A DNA stretch of 64,000 bases from Rhizobium sp. BT04 (GTDB taxonomy: Bacteria > Pseudomonadota > Alphaproteobacteria > Rhizobiales > Rhizobiaceae): positions 1-64,000 of the forward strand of contig NZ_CP125651.1 in the NCBI RefSeq assembly GCF_030053135.1, written 5' to 3'. How positions within the stretch are numbered: position 1 is the stretch's first letter; each line of letters opens with the position of its first letter. The notes under the pieces are model-generated. The model was not told where the DNA came from and did not search any database. It saw only the letters and a list, made by a program, of their open reading frames with translations. Shown here in pieces: positions 8,960 to 17,520 of the stretch. Both the position numbers and the translations under genes were made by a program.

Positions 8960-11257
8960 TCACTTTTCGCAGAGCCGTCGGCCGCCGGAATATGGCTGAT
9001 AGGTACAATCGGACGGCCGGAAGGAGCGGTAACTGCGCGAGCAGGCGGTGATGTTACAGGACTGCGGTGCGCCTTGACCATCGCTAGCCGCCTCTGTCGA
9101 TCTCACTCCATTCAGCGTGGATTCGGCCGTCGCCTGGCGCATGAAATCCCGCCAAATATGCGCTGGCAGTGCGCCGCCCGTCACCCCCTTCATCGGCGCG
9201 TCGTCATCATTGCCAACCCAGACACCGACGACCAGTGATTCCGTGAAGCCGACGAACCAGGCATCGCGATTGTTCTGGCTGGTGCCGGTCTTGCCGGCTG
9301 CGAACGTGCCGGGATCCGCTCCCCGTCCGGTACCGCGCTCGACCACCAACTGCAGGAGGCCGACGAGATCGGACTGGTAGGGCGAAAGATCGACATTCGG
9401 CTTTGATTGTGAGCCAACTCGAAACGTCTTGGGCTGCCCTGCCGCTTGAAAGTCGATGATGCCCCAGGGCTTGACAGGTGCCGTACCGAATTGGACGGAC
9501 GCATAGGCGCTGGTGAGATTAAGCAGATTTACTTCAGATGTACCGAGCGCCAAAGACGGCGTGCTGGCAAGGGGCGCATCGATGCCGAGCTCGCGCGCTG
9601 CGGCAATCACATTGTCCAGACCGACTTCTTCGGCAAGCGCCACTGAAGCGGCATTGAGCGATCGCGCGAACGCCTCGGCAAGCGTTACCCAACCGCGATA
9701 GCTGCCGCCGGAATTTTCTGGCGACCAGCCATCGATGTCAATTGGCGCGTCCAGAACCTGGTCAGACAGGGTGAACCCAGCCTTCAATGCTGCATAATAG
9801 ACGAACAGCTTGAAGGTGGAACCCGGCTGGCGCATCGCTGTAACGGCGCGGTTGAACTGGCTTGCCTTGTAGTCGCGCCCGCCAACCATCGCCACGACCG
9901 CGCCATCGGGCGTCATCGCAACCAACGCGGCTTGCGATGCTCCGACTGTCTTTCCTTCACCGTCCAAAGCTCCTTTCACGACCCTCTCGGCGATTTGCTG
10001 CAATTGCGGCACCATCGTGGTTCGCACCGTCGTCGAACCTGGCGAGGAGCCGGCGATTTCGCTCGCTTGCGGCGAAATCCAGTCCGCAAACCAGCTTCCC
10101 GAGCGCGGCGTCGGCGCCGTTGGATGCAGCTTCGCAAAGCTCGCCTTGGCCTCCGCCGCCTCTGGCGCGGTGATCTTTTCATTGGTCGCCATCGCGTCAA
10201 GAACGACTGTGGTGCGCTGCCGGGCGCCTTCGAAATTGTCGATGGGATTCCATTGACTCGGCGCCCGCAGCAACCCCGCCAGCATCGCCGACTCCGGCAG
10301 GTTAAGGGCGCCGATATCCTTGTTGAAATAGATTCGCGCGGCGGCAGGCATGCCTGTCGCGCCCGCGCCAAGATAGACGCTGTTGAGATAGCGCGTCAGG
10401 ATTTGACGCTTGCCGAGCTTCCACTCCAGCCAGACCGCGATCACAACCTCCTGTATCTTTCGCTTTATCGTTCGATCGCTGTCGAGGTATTGCAGCTTGA
10501 TGAGTTGCTGGGTGATGGTGCTGCCCCCCTCCACCACCGAGCCAGCCTTCAAATTCCGGAGAAACGCCCTCCCGATCCCTCTGGGATCGACGCCGAAATG
10601 ATCCATGAACCGGCGGTCCTCAATCGAAAGGACGGCATCGATCAGACGAGGCGGGAACTGATCGTATTGCGCATATGGCCCTTGATAAGGTCCCTGCCTT
10701 ACGAGCGGCGCACCGTCAGCGGTTTCCAGCACAACGATCGGCTTCAACGTCCCGTCACGGATCTCGCCCCAGGGCACGTCTTTCAGTGCCCACACCAGCA
10801 CGCTGCATGCGAGGAGACAGACAAGCAAGGCCGACCCCATAGCGAACTTCCACCAGCTCGCCGGAATCGATCGGCGCCAGCGACTTTCGCGCGGCTTCGT
10901 ACGCCAATCGCGAATACCGCGCCCGGTTTTGACCAGAGCAGTCCTCATCCATTTGGCGGGAGCTGATACGCTTTCCAGCCGCGTCGACCTCCTTAGCTTC
11001 GTTCTCAAAAACGAAGCCGTCGTCTTGGTCTTCGCCCAAGCAGAACTTGCCTGCACATCGTGCCGCAGCGCACGGAATAGATTGCTCGCGGCCTGTCGAG
11101 TTTGGACGAAGGGTCCGTGGGGGAGTTGCGAGTTATCGGCCTGGGTGGTGCTTGGTGAATCCGAGGCAGCCGCTTGCGTCGCCGAATCTGCTGGTTGATT
11201 GCCACCCATGCTCAAGTTGCCAACGCTTTCGCCTGAGGATTCGGGAGGATTAGGCAT
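8960..11257 (-). CDS. Class A penicillin-binding protein (transglycosylase/transpeptidase) with a Cys-rich C-terminal tail
   Basis: 765-residue bifunctional peptidoglycan synthase. A long cytoplasmic N-terminus (~135 residues, Ser/Gln-rich then basic) precedes one membrane segment (~137-160). The GT51 domain shows the catalytic Glu in SIEDRRFMDHFG (~210) and GGSTITQQLIKLQ. The transpeptidase domain has STFK (~478), the S-x-N motif SLN, and AGKTGTSQNN (~652). The last ~37 residues are Cys-rich (CSRSYRSF ... TYQPYSGGRR ... C), resembling the repeat unit of rhizobial BA14K-like proteins, and are unusual for PBP1a/1c. Stop is just downstream of the divergent bgs region's far side; the gene appears monocistronic. 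The weak ribosome site leaves the exact start uncertain. Confidence 0.93.
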   Translation of the reverse strand: MPNPPESSGESVGNLSMGGNQPADSATQAAASDSPSTTQADNSQLPHGPFVQTRQAASNLFRALRHDVQASSAWAKTKTTASFLRTKLRRSTRLESVSAPAKWMRTALVKTGRGIRDWRTKPRESRWRRSIPASWWKFAMGSALLVCLLACSVLVWALKDVPWGEIRDGTLKPIVVLETADGAPLVRQGPYQGPYAQYDQFPPRLIDAVLSIEDRRFMDHFGVDPRGIGRAFLRNLKAGSVVEGGSTITQQLIKLQYLDSDRTIKRKIQEVVIAVWLEWKLGKRQILTRYLNSVYLGAGATGMPAAARIYFNKDIGALNLPESAMLAGLLRAPSQWNPIDNFEGARQRTTVVLDAMATNEKITAPEAAEAKASFAKLHPTAPTPRSGSWFADWISPQASEIAGSSPGSTTVRTTMVPQLQQIAERVVKGALDGEGKTVGASQAALVAMTPDGAVVAMVGGRDYKASQFNRAVTAMRQPGSTFKLFVYYAALKAGFTLSDQVLDAPIDIDGWSPENSGGSYRGWVTLAEAFARSLNAASVALAEEVGLDNVIAAARELGIDAPLASTPSLALGTSEVNLLNLTSAYASVQFGTAPVKPWGIIDFQAAGQPKTFRVGSQSKPNVDLSPYQSDLVGLLQLVVERGTGRGADPGTFAAGKTGTSQNNRDAWFVGFTESLVVGVWVGNDDDAPMKGVTGGALPAHIWRDFMRQATAESTLNGVRSTEAASDGQGAPQSCNITACSRSYRSFRPSDCTYQPYSGGRRLCEK

Positions 11258-11551
11258 GGGTTACCGCTAAAAGGCCAACGTGGCGTGAACTTTATAGCCG
11301 AGCGATGCTGCGTGTTCTACCGCAAAAGGTCCCAATCGCTCCGAGCGAGTTTGCAGGCTCCCGCTGCAGCACATAACTCTGTTTGCCGGAACAAGCCCTG
11401 ATCGAACAGGCGCTGTAAACTTTCAATGCGGCGCTTCGTCAAGAGCCGACCTGTTTCTGCACAGGTTTACGACCATCACTTGTCTATTAGATTTTACTGC
11501 ATTAGGTTATGCAAGATTTAGTTGCATTCATTATGCCAGATCGATAGGTCA
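11258..11551. other. Divergent intergenic region between the PBP gene and the bgsB-like gene
   Basis: About 290 bases serving both divergent genes. An AT-richer block (11470-11530) precedes the bgsB-like gene and contains the inverted repeat TGCAT-N6-ATGCA at 11498-11513, a possible operator. A second perfect dyad TCGCTC-C-GAGCGA lies at 11336-11348. No ORF of note and no convincing -35/-10 assignment. Confidence 0.4.
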
Positions 11552-12817
11552 ATGGATGCTGAAGCGATACCTTCGGATGACACCATGCTCTGGAACCATC
11601 GCATCACACGCATTGTTGTCGGCCTGCTGCTGTTGGCAATCGTGACTGTCGTCTCATTGCCGACGATTACCGGCTTTACGAGCCTTGATGGCACCGTCAA
11701 TGCGCGGTTTGCGGTCGTTAATGCTCCTATCGACGGCACGATTGCGGAAGAACTTCTCAAGGTCGGTGGCCCGGTCAGAGAGGGACAATCCCTCGCAGAA
11801 ATCAAAAATACGCGCGTCAATCGCGCAATCCTCACTTCGCTCGAGGCAGATCGCAACACGGCGCTCGACCGCGTCGCGGCACTTAAAAAGGAACGGGAGG
11901 AGCTTTCCGCGCTTCGCGAAGAATTATCTGCCAGATTGGAAGTCTATAAGCAGACTACCATTGCCAACCTCGAACGCGAAGTCGAAATCCTGCGGAAGAA
12001 AGTCGAGGTGTCGCAAGCGCAGGATCTGGTCGCGCAGGTCGATCTGAACCGTCGGGTGCAGCTCGAGTCAAAAGGCATACTTACGCAGAAGCTGGTTGAG
12101 GCCGCGCGCGCCGCGGGAGCTGCGACCGGCGGCGAAGTCGAAATCAGCAATCTAACTGTCGATCAATTGCAACAAAGGCTCAATGCGGTCCGCCAGGGAA
12201 TCTTTGTCTTCGGCGACGGCCAGAATGACGTGCCTTATTCGCGACAGCGCGAGGACGAGGTTGTCGTTCGCATCAACGACTTGAACTCACGCATAGCGGA
12301 AAATGAGACAAAAGCCACTGAAGTTCAAAAGCAGTTGATCGAAGAGGGAAACCGTGTCGGCAGCCTTGAATCCGCGACCGCGATAGCGCCGTTCGACGGC
12401 GTTGTTTGGAGCAGGAGTATTGTCAACGGTTCGAACGTCGTGGTGAACGATGAGCTGATGCGCCTCCTCGACTGTCGAGAGCTGTTTGTGGATATCCTTG
12501 TTCCCGAGGTCAGTTATGACGAGATCTATCCTGGGCTTGTCGCACAGGTGCGCTTGTTCGGTCGCAGCGATGTCTTCAAGGGCACGGTCATTTCTGTCAG
12601 AGGCAGTTCGGCTTCGGTCGAGACCGATTCCTTTGCCGCCAGTTTACCGCCGTCGACACAGCGCAATGCCCGTATTCGGGTTCGCCTTGATCCCTCAGTC
12701 ATGAACGACGATTTTGCGAACTTCTGCCAAGTGGGGCGCACAGTGCAGGTACGGTTTTCCAAGCATGGCATCGACGTGTCCAACTGGGTCAAAAGCCTGT
12801 GGTTCAGTATCTTATAG
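11552..12817 (+). CDS. bgsB: HlyD-type membrane-fusion protein, BgsB-like
   Basis: About 421 residues with one N-terminal membrane helix (~20-38), a biotinyl-lipoyl-like half-motif (VNAPIDGTIAEELLKVGGPV), a long coiled coil (~100-270), the returning half-motif ATAIAPFDGVVWSRSIVNG, and a C-terminal beta-barrel. It is encoded directly before, and overlaps by 19 bases, a family 2 glycosyltransferase. This is the arrangement of bgsBA in Sinorhizobium meliloti, where the pair makes a c-di-GMP-activated mixed-linkage beta-glucan. The ATG at 11552 has AGG nearby; a TTG reading from 11522 is less likely. Inferred role: periplasmic/export partner of the synthase. The symbol rests on context and domain match. 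Confidence 0.8.
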   Translation: MDAEAIPSDDTMLWNHRITRIVVGLLLLAIVTVVSLPTITGFTSLDGTVNARFAVVNAPIDGTIAEELLKVGGPVREGQSLAEIKNTRVNRAILTSLEADRNTALDRVAALKKEREELSALREELSARLEVYKQTTIANLEREVEILRKKVEVSQAQDLVAQVDLNRRVQLESKGILTQKLVEAARAAGAATGGEVEISNLTVDQLQQRLNAVRQGIFVFGDGQNDVPYSRQREDEVVVRINDLNSRIAENETKATEVQKQLIEEGNRVGSLESATAIAPFDGVVWSRSIVNGSNVVVNDELMRLLDCRELFVDILVPEVSYDEIYPGLVAQVRLFGRSDVFKGTVISVRGSSASVETDSFAASLPPSTQRNARIRVRLDPSVMNDDFANFCQVGRTVQVRFSKHGIDVSNWVKSLWFSIL

Positions 12818-14793
12818 CGCTGGTTCCGACCTTTCTCGTTTTGGCCTTCTTTTTCCTGGGGCCGTTCAACTGGTCGCGCCGTCATACCTGGACACGGGCG
12901 GTGACCTGCGCGTTTGTCGCAGCAGTCGCATTGCGATACATGTTCTGGCGCTTGACGGAGACCGTGCTTCCCTATCCCAACAACGGTGCGAGTTTCTACT
13001 GGGTTTGGATCCTCTTCGTCGTCGAGATTCTGGCGTGCGGCGAAGTTATCCTTTTTCTGGTATTGATGAGCCGCTACGTCGACCGGAGCGCAGAAGCGGA
13101 CAGGCTGGCTCGTGGTTTCTTTGCGCGCGACAAGCGTGAGCTGCCGACCGTCGATGTTTTCATTCCAACCTATAATGAGCCGCTCGACGTGCTCGAGCGA
13201 ACCATCGTCGGCGCCCGCTCGCTGGATTATCCTCCCGACAAATTGAATGTGTATGTGCTTGACGATCAACGCCGGGACTGGCTGAAGGCCTATTGCGAAG
13301 AAAAGAACGTTATCCACGTCACGCGCGGCGACAACAAGCACGCCAAAGCGGGCAATATGAACAATGGGCTGAAGGTCAGCTCGGGCGAGTTTATTGCGGT
13401 CTTCGACGCCGATTTTGTTCCCTATCGACATTTCCTTCGCCGAACGCTGCCCTTCTTTTGCGATGAAAGCATCGGCATCGTCCAGACACCTCAACATTTC
13501 TTCAATGTCGATCCGGTGCAATCAAACCTGGGCTTAGAGAATATCTGGCCGGACGAGCAGCGTTTGTTCTTCGATGAGATCGCGCCCAGCCGAGACGCCT
13601 GGGACGTCAGTTTCTGCTGCGGGTCATGCTCGATTGCCCGTCGCAAGGCTGTCGACGCAATAGGAGGGTTTCCGACGGAGTCGATCACGGAAGACCTGCT
13701 GACAACTCTTTCGATGCTCAACAAAGGCTACAAGACCCGCTACCTGAACGAGCGGCTATCGATGGGACTGGCCGCCGAAAACCTGACCGGTTATTTTGTG
13801 CAGCGCGAACGGTGGTGTCAGGGAGGTATTCAAACCCTTTACCTGTATAATGGCCCGTTGCGCGGCCCCGGATTGACGTTGTTTCAACGAATCATGTTCC
13901 TGCCAGCGTCCTGGCTGGTGCAGTATCTGGTCCGCTTCATGATATTGCTCGTTCCCATCGTCTATCTCTGGCTCGGCCTGCTCCCGCTTTATTTCACTGA
14001 TATAGCCGATTATGTGTCTCATCAGGTGCCGCTGCTGGCGGCGTATTTTCTGCTTATGCTGTGGATCACGCCCACCCGCTATCTGCCTGTGATTTCTAGC
14101 GCCGTCGGGACCTTTGCGACATTCCGCATGTTGCCTACCGTGGTCTCCAGCCTCGTGAGACCATTTGGCAAGCCGTTCAGGGTGACGCCAAAGGGCAGTG
14201 GCAACGAGTCGAACCAGTTCGACCGCTACAGCTTCGCCTGGATCGCCAGCATGATTACGGTCACCGTCTTTGGTCTGCTGGTCAACATCGTACCGGAAAC
14301 GTCGCATGTACAAGGCCAGTTTTCGCCGGTCGCAGCCTGGTGGTCAGGTATCAATATCGTCGTCTTGCTCATCGCGTCACTCATCTGCTTTGAGAAACCC
14401 CGGCGCCTGTTTCATGCGTTCAAGCTCGATGAACCCGCTGTAGTAGACGATGTCCCTGGTCAAATTGTAAGTTTGGCACTGGACAAGGCGGTCGTTGCGG
14501 TCCCCACCATGTCCCGATTTCAATCCAAATCCGTCGTGCTTAAACTGTCCGGCTTTGCTCCGTTCAAATCAGAGCTCAGACAGGTCACCCAACGACGCAG
14601 CAGCATAAGTCGCGGCGGTGACAAACAATCTTACTACCTTCACCTGTATTTCGAACTCAGTGGCTCTGCTCGCGACAACATGATCGTGAAGCTCTACACC
14701 GGTCAATATTCGCAGGACATTCGCGACATCGATAAAGTCGCGGTCTCTCTTAATCTTCTTCTGCGGTCGTTCGGGCGAACGCGCACGTTGTAG
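12799..14793 (+). CDS. bgsA: Family 2 glycosyltransferase, BgsA-like mixed-linkage beta-glucan synthase
   Basis: 664 residues: two N-terminal membrane helices, a cytoplasmic GT-A domain, at least four more helices (~370-530) and a soluble C-terminal tail (~540-664). Processive synthase residues are present: DDQRRDW (~155), D-A-D in VFDADFVP (~204), TED in SITEDLLTT (~297) and QRERW (~335). The C-terminal tail has no PilZ RxxxR...DxSxxG pattern. In S. meliloti BgsA the tail binds c-di-GMP without a PilZ domain (established, as I recall), so the same control is likely here. The GTG start overlaps the preceding gene by 19 bases. Bacterial cellulose synthase is the main alternative, but the HlyD partner and lack of bcs genes argue against it. 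Confidence 0.85.
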   Translation: MVQYLIALVPTFLVLAFFFLGPFNWSRRHTWTRAVTCAFVAAVALRYMFWRLTETVLPYPNNGASFYWVWILFVVEILACGEVILFLVLMSRYVDRSAEADRLARGFFARDKRELPTVDVFIPTYNEPLDVLERTIVGARSLDYPPDKLNVYVLDDQRRDWLKAYCEEKNVIHVTRGDNKHAKAGNMNNGLKVSSGEFIAVFDADFVPYRHFLRRTLPFFCDESIGIVQTPQHFFNVDPVQSNLGLENIWPDEQRLFFDEIAPSRDAWDVSFCCGSCSIARRKAVDAIGGFPTESITEDLLTTLSMLNKGYKTRYLNERLSMGLAAENLTGYFVQRERWCQGGIQTLYLYNGPLRGPGLTLFQRIMFLPASWLVQYLVRFMILLVPIVYLWLGLLPLYFTDIADYVSHQVPLLAAYFLLMLWITPTRYLPVISSAVGTFATFRMLPTVVSSLVRPFGKPFRVTPKGSGNESNQFDRYSFAWIASMITVTVFGLLVNIVPETSHVQGQFSPVAAWWSGINIVVLLIASLICFEKPRRLFHAFKLDEPAVVDDVPGQIVSLALDKAVVAVPTMSRFQSKSVVLKLSGFAPFKSELRQVTQRRSSISRGGDKQSYYLHLYFELSGSARDNMIVKLYTGQYSQDIRDIDKVAVSLNLLLRSFGRTRTL

Positions 14794-15056
14794 CCGACAG
14801 TCAAAGCGCGGATCTCCGGTCGGCGTTCTCTCAAGCGTCGCCGCAACAGAGCCGGACCCTCCCATCGAAGGGAACGCCTCACCGGCGGGTTTTCTTTGTT
14901 GCTGCTTAGATTCAAAAAGAGGGCCATCGATATACGTGCAAAACCATGTTTTCGGTACGGACAGCTAAAGCGGAATGAGTAAAATCAATGAGATACGTGA
15001 GGCTCGGGGACATTGTCAGCGTTCCGATCCTTGTCCTAGCCGCAGCTTCTTTACGA

Positions 15057-16361
15057 TCAACCGACATGGCGCCGCACCCCACCGTTCGCGCGCACGAGCG
15101 CCATCAGCATAGGGCCGATCGCAAACTCGCCTCTCTCGGTTCTTCGGGTGAGATCACGGAGATAGCCGCCAGGGGAATTGATGTGCCCGCCCCTTTCAAG
15201 GATGCAGGCGATCACCGTCGCGGCATTTTCCGGCCCCATGCCCGAGCAGGCTTCCTCATAGGCCGAGGGGCTGACGCCGAGCATCGAGCGCACGATAACG
15301 GCCGCCGACATCAGGTCTCGCCAGTTGCCGATCGTTCCGCCCGGCCCGTAATCCAGGATTTGAGGGCAGGCTTGCAGAACGAGGCCGAGCGGGAAGGATT
15401 TGAGGCTGTGCCCGGCGACCGGATCGGTCAAGCCTGCCGCCTTGTTGTTCATCCCGCCGGCAGGCTTCGGCTGTTTCAATCTTCGTTCGTCCGGCGTTCC
15501 GGCGTTCGGCTCAATATCGGTCGCTGCCCTTTCGCCCAGCTTCGTTTCGAAGCTTGGTTCAAGTTCATAAATGGAGTTGGGGTTTGAATTCTGTTTGTGA
15601 CGCTCAATCTGAGACTCATTGGCGTCTATTTTTTGCGTTTTTATCTGTCTTTCCAACACATTGACGATCTCGTCACGCAATAGCCCCATCTCGTCGAGCA
15701 GCGGCGCCAGTGCTTCGGCCGTCGCAACGCGCGGAATTCGGGCAAGAAGTGTGCGAAACATCGCCGAAATGCCCTCCCAATCACCGGAGACCTCCTCTTC
15801 GATGGCTGCCGCGATCAGCTTGGAGATATCGCGCCGGCACACCGTCAGGCGTTCCCTGGTGACCCTGAGCAATTCCCGGTCGGCAACCGTCTGAGCGGCC
15901 AGGTTTTCGATTTCGCCCGCACGCGCAAGCAGCGGCGCGACACTGAAACCGAAGGCCTCGCCGAGGGCTCCTGCCCTGTCGCGGCGCGCATAGCGCTTTC
16001 CATTTGGGCTGTCCTTACGCAGGATCAGGCCCGCCTCGACCAGGACGGCGAGATGCCGCCTGAGTGTCGCCGGCGTCATGCCGCGGGCGCGAAGCGAAAG
16101 CTGCGCGTTCGACGGAAAAACGATCAGGCCATTCTCTTCGGAAATCTCGTCGTCAGGATAGAAGGTCAGAAGCGCGTCGAGCACCGTCAGCGCCCGATCG
16201 GTCACGCCGAGCGCCGGCCGCGCTTCGCAGATTGCCCTGAACAGCTTCCACTTGCTGCGCTTCATTCCCGGCTCGATGGCCTCGGCGAGTTGCTGGCTTG
16301 CCAGCATGCCAAGTGACATCGGCCGCCGCCCAAAGGGCGTCGTCACATATCCACTCTCCAT
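15057..16361 (-). CDS. repC: Plasmid replication initiator RepC
   Basis: 434-residue RepC of a repABC replicon, last gene of the repA-repB-repC operon. The N-terminal winged-helix DNA-binding part includes GVTDRALTVLDALLTFYP and LSLRARGMTPATLRRHLAVL, the latter typical of RepC. The linker (~265-300) is polar and Asn/Gln-rich, and the C-terminal domain includes MLGVSPSAYEEACSGMG. The ATG at 16361 is preceded by GAAGGTGAAGG. In this family RepC is the only protein essential for initiation, and its translation is repressed by the antisense RNA encoded between repB and repC, also seen here. Confidence 0.97.
   Translation of the reverse strand: MESGYVTTPFGRRPMSLGMLASQQLAEAIEPGMKRSKWKLFRAICEARPALGVTDRALTVLDALLTFYPDDEISEENGLIVFPSNAQLSLRARGMTPATLRRHLAVLVEAGLILRKDSPNGKRYARRDRAGALGEAFGFSVAPLLARAGEIENLAAQTVADRELLRVTRERLTVCRRDISKLIAAAIEEEVSGDWEGISAMFRTLLARIPRVATAEALAPLLDEMGLLRDEIVNVLERQIKTQKIDANESQIERHKQNSNPNSIYELEPSFETKLGERAATDIEPNAGTPDERRLKQPKPAGGMNNKAAGLTDPVAGHSLKSFPLGLVLQACPQILDYGPGGTIGNWRDLMSAAVIVRSMLGVSPSAYEEACSGMGPENAATVIACILERGGHINSPGGYLRDLTRRTERGEFAIGPMLMALVRANGGVRRHVG
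15560..15665. other. oriV: Probable origin of vegetative replication inside repC
   Basis: The part of repC encoding its polar linker is clearly AT-rich against the GC-rich remainder of the gene (for example the T-rich run at 15626-15645). In studied repABC plasmids oriV lies in an AT-rich island within repC and RepC acts there in cis. Position is inferred from composition and family knowledge only. Confidence 0.5.
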
Positions 16362-16420
16362 TTGCCTTCACCTTCGTTCAGGCAAAAGAAAACCATCCAC
16401 CAATTTGGTGCCGAAGACGC

Positions 16421-16449
16421 TTGACTGTGATTCGGGGAAATGCGATTCT
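16421..16449 (+). promoter_or_regulatory. Promoter of the repABC counter-transcribed RNA
   Basis: TTGACT at 16421-16426 is a near-consensus -35. A 17-base spacer leads to GATTCT at 16444-16449 as a weak -10. It reads on the plus strand, opposite to repABC, and would start transcription near 16456. Confidence 0.6.
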
Positions 16450-16455
16450 CGATGT

Positions 16456-16510
16456 GCTTAAGATCTGAGAAGGGCTTCCACGGCGTCGTCGTTGGGGGCC
16501 TTTTTCTTTT
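16456..16510 (+). ncRNA. incA: Counter-transcribed antisense RNA (ctRNA) of the repABC operon
   Basis: Located between repB and repC and antisense to the repABC mRNA, as in all well-studied repABC plasmids. It ends in an intrinsic terminator: GGCTTCCA (16473-16480) pairs with TGGGGGCC (16493-16500, two G-U pairs), followed by TTTTTCTTTT (16501-16510). From the inferred start it is about 50-55 nt, matching the known size. Known role: the RNA pairs with the repC leader, causing early termination and low RepC translation, so it sets copy number and incompatibility. The start position is inferred. Confidence 0.75.
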
Positions 16511-16515
16511 GCGCG

Positions 16516-17517
16516 CTACGCTCCTCTGTCCTTGTTGAACTCCTGGAACAGGCCCTTCAGCCTTTCCTGGACGAATCGATCGAAACCGGGGGCGCTCTTA
16601 CCGTCGAAGACGAAAGTCGCACCGGATGCCGTCTTCTTGATCATGACAGGCACGCCGCTGACCTCAGTTTTCTCAATCGCCGGCTTCGGTGCCGCCGTCT
16701 TTTTCGTTGCCAGAACGAGTGCCCGGTGAAACCGCTCGTCGCTCGAGATTTTGCGCCCGTCGTCCGCGGACAACTCGGCGATGATTTTCTCGATATCGGC
16801 GCCGTCCAGCCGTTCACCCAACTCCAGCCATCGTCGGCGGCCGATATCGGGCGCCGCACCGATGGCGTTGATGAGATCAAGGGGGACCTGCCGTATGACG
16901 ATCAGCATTCTCGACAGCGCTGCCTTGTCAACGCCGAGAGCCGCCATGATGACATCGCGGCCGAAGCTGCGTTCTTCGATCCTGGATGCGAAGAGCGCAC
17001 GCTCAATATAGGAAAGATTGGTACGGGCGCTGTTTTCCTGCCCTTGGCTGACGACCAGCTGACCGTCGGTGAGATCGCGGACGACCGCACGCACCCTGAT
17101 GCCGATCTGTCTCGTGGCCGCCAGGCGACGATGACCATAGGCAACCTGATAACGTCCCCTGGTTTCGGGATGCGGACGGACGAGGATCGGGACCTGTTGC
17201 CCATGCTCGCGGATCTGCTCGACAAGCTGTGCAAGTTCGGCCGCGTCGATCGCCAATCGATCGCTGACGAAGGAAGCGTCGATCAGGCCGGGATCGAGTT
17301 CGACGATGGTCTGGCCGGCGGCGAGCTGCCGTTCCAGTTCGCTCGCCCGCTCCATTTTCTCGGTAATGTTGCCAAGCGTCTTGGTAATGCCGCCGACCGG
17401 TGCGGCACTGCGCTCCTGCGGCACGAATCCGGCGATCGGACGATTGTCGCGCGGTGCGACAGTTTCCACCCTCGCCGGGCTCGGAGCGGAGATTTCGATA
17501 AGGTTCTTTCGCGCCAT
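16516..17517 (-). CDS. repB: Plasmid partitioning protein RepB (ParB family)
   Basis: 333-residue centromere-binding protein. It has the ParB/Spo0J nuclease-like core with GYRVAYGHRR-type box (here RYQVAYGHRRLAA near 145), the ENSARTNLSYIERA segment, and a central helix-turn-helix region FGRDVIMAALGVDKAALSRM. The C-terminus is the RepB-specific dimerisation part. It lies three bases after repA and is followed by the ctRNA region. It should bind parS sites and work with RepA in segregation. Confidence 0.96.
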   Translation of the reverse strand: MARKNLIEISAPSPARVETVAPRDNRPIAGFVPQERSAAPVGGITKTLGNITEKMERASELERQLAAGQTIVELDPGLIDASFVSDRLAIDAAELAQLVEQIREHGQQVPILVRPHPETRGRYQVAYGHRRLAATRQIGIRVRAVVRDLTDGQLVVSQGQENSARTNLSYIERALFASRIEERSFGRDVIMAALGVDKAALSRMLIVIRQVPLDLINAIGAAPDIGRRRWLELGERLDGADIEKIIAELSADDGRKISSDERFHRALVLATKKTAAPKPAIEKTEVSGVPVMIKKTASGATFVFDGKSAPGFDRFVQERLKGLFQEFNKDRGA

Positions 17518-17520
17518 CGA

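Noticed and set aside
14871..14898. Possible intrinsic terminator after bgsA
   Set aside because: A short CGCC/GGCG stem followed by a T-rich run, but the stem is only four uninterrupted pairs; not strong enough to list.
14794..15056. parS centromere downstream of repC
   Set aside because: I looked for GTTNNCNNNNGNNAAC here, in the repB-repC gap and upstream of repA, and saw no match; only partial half-sites.
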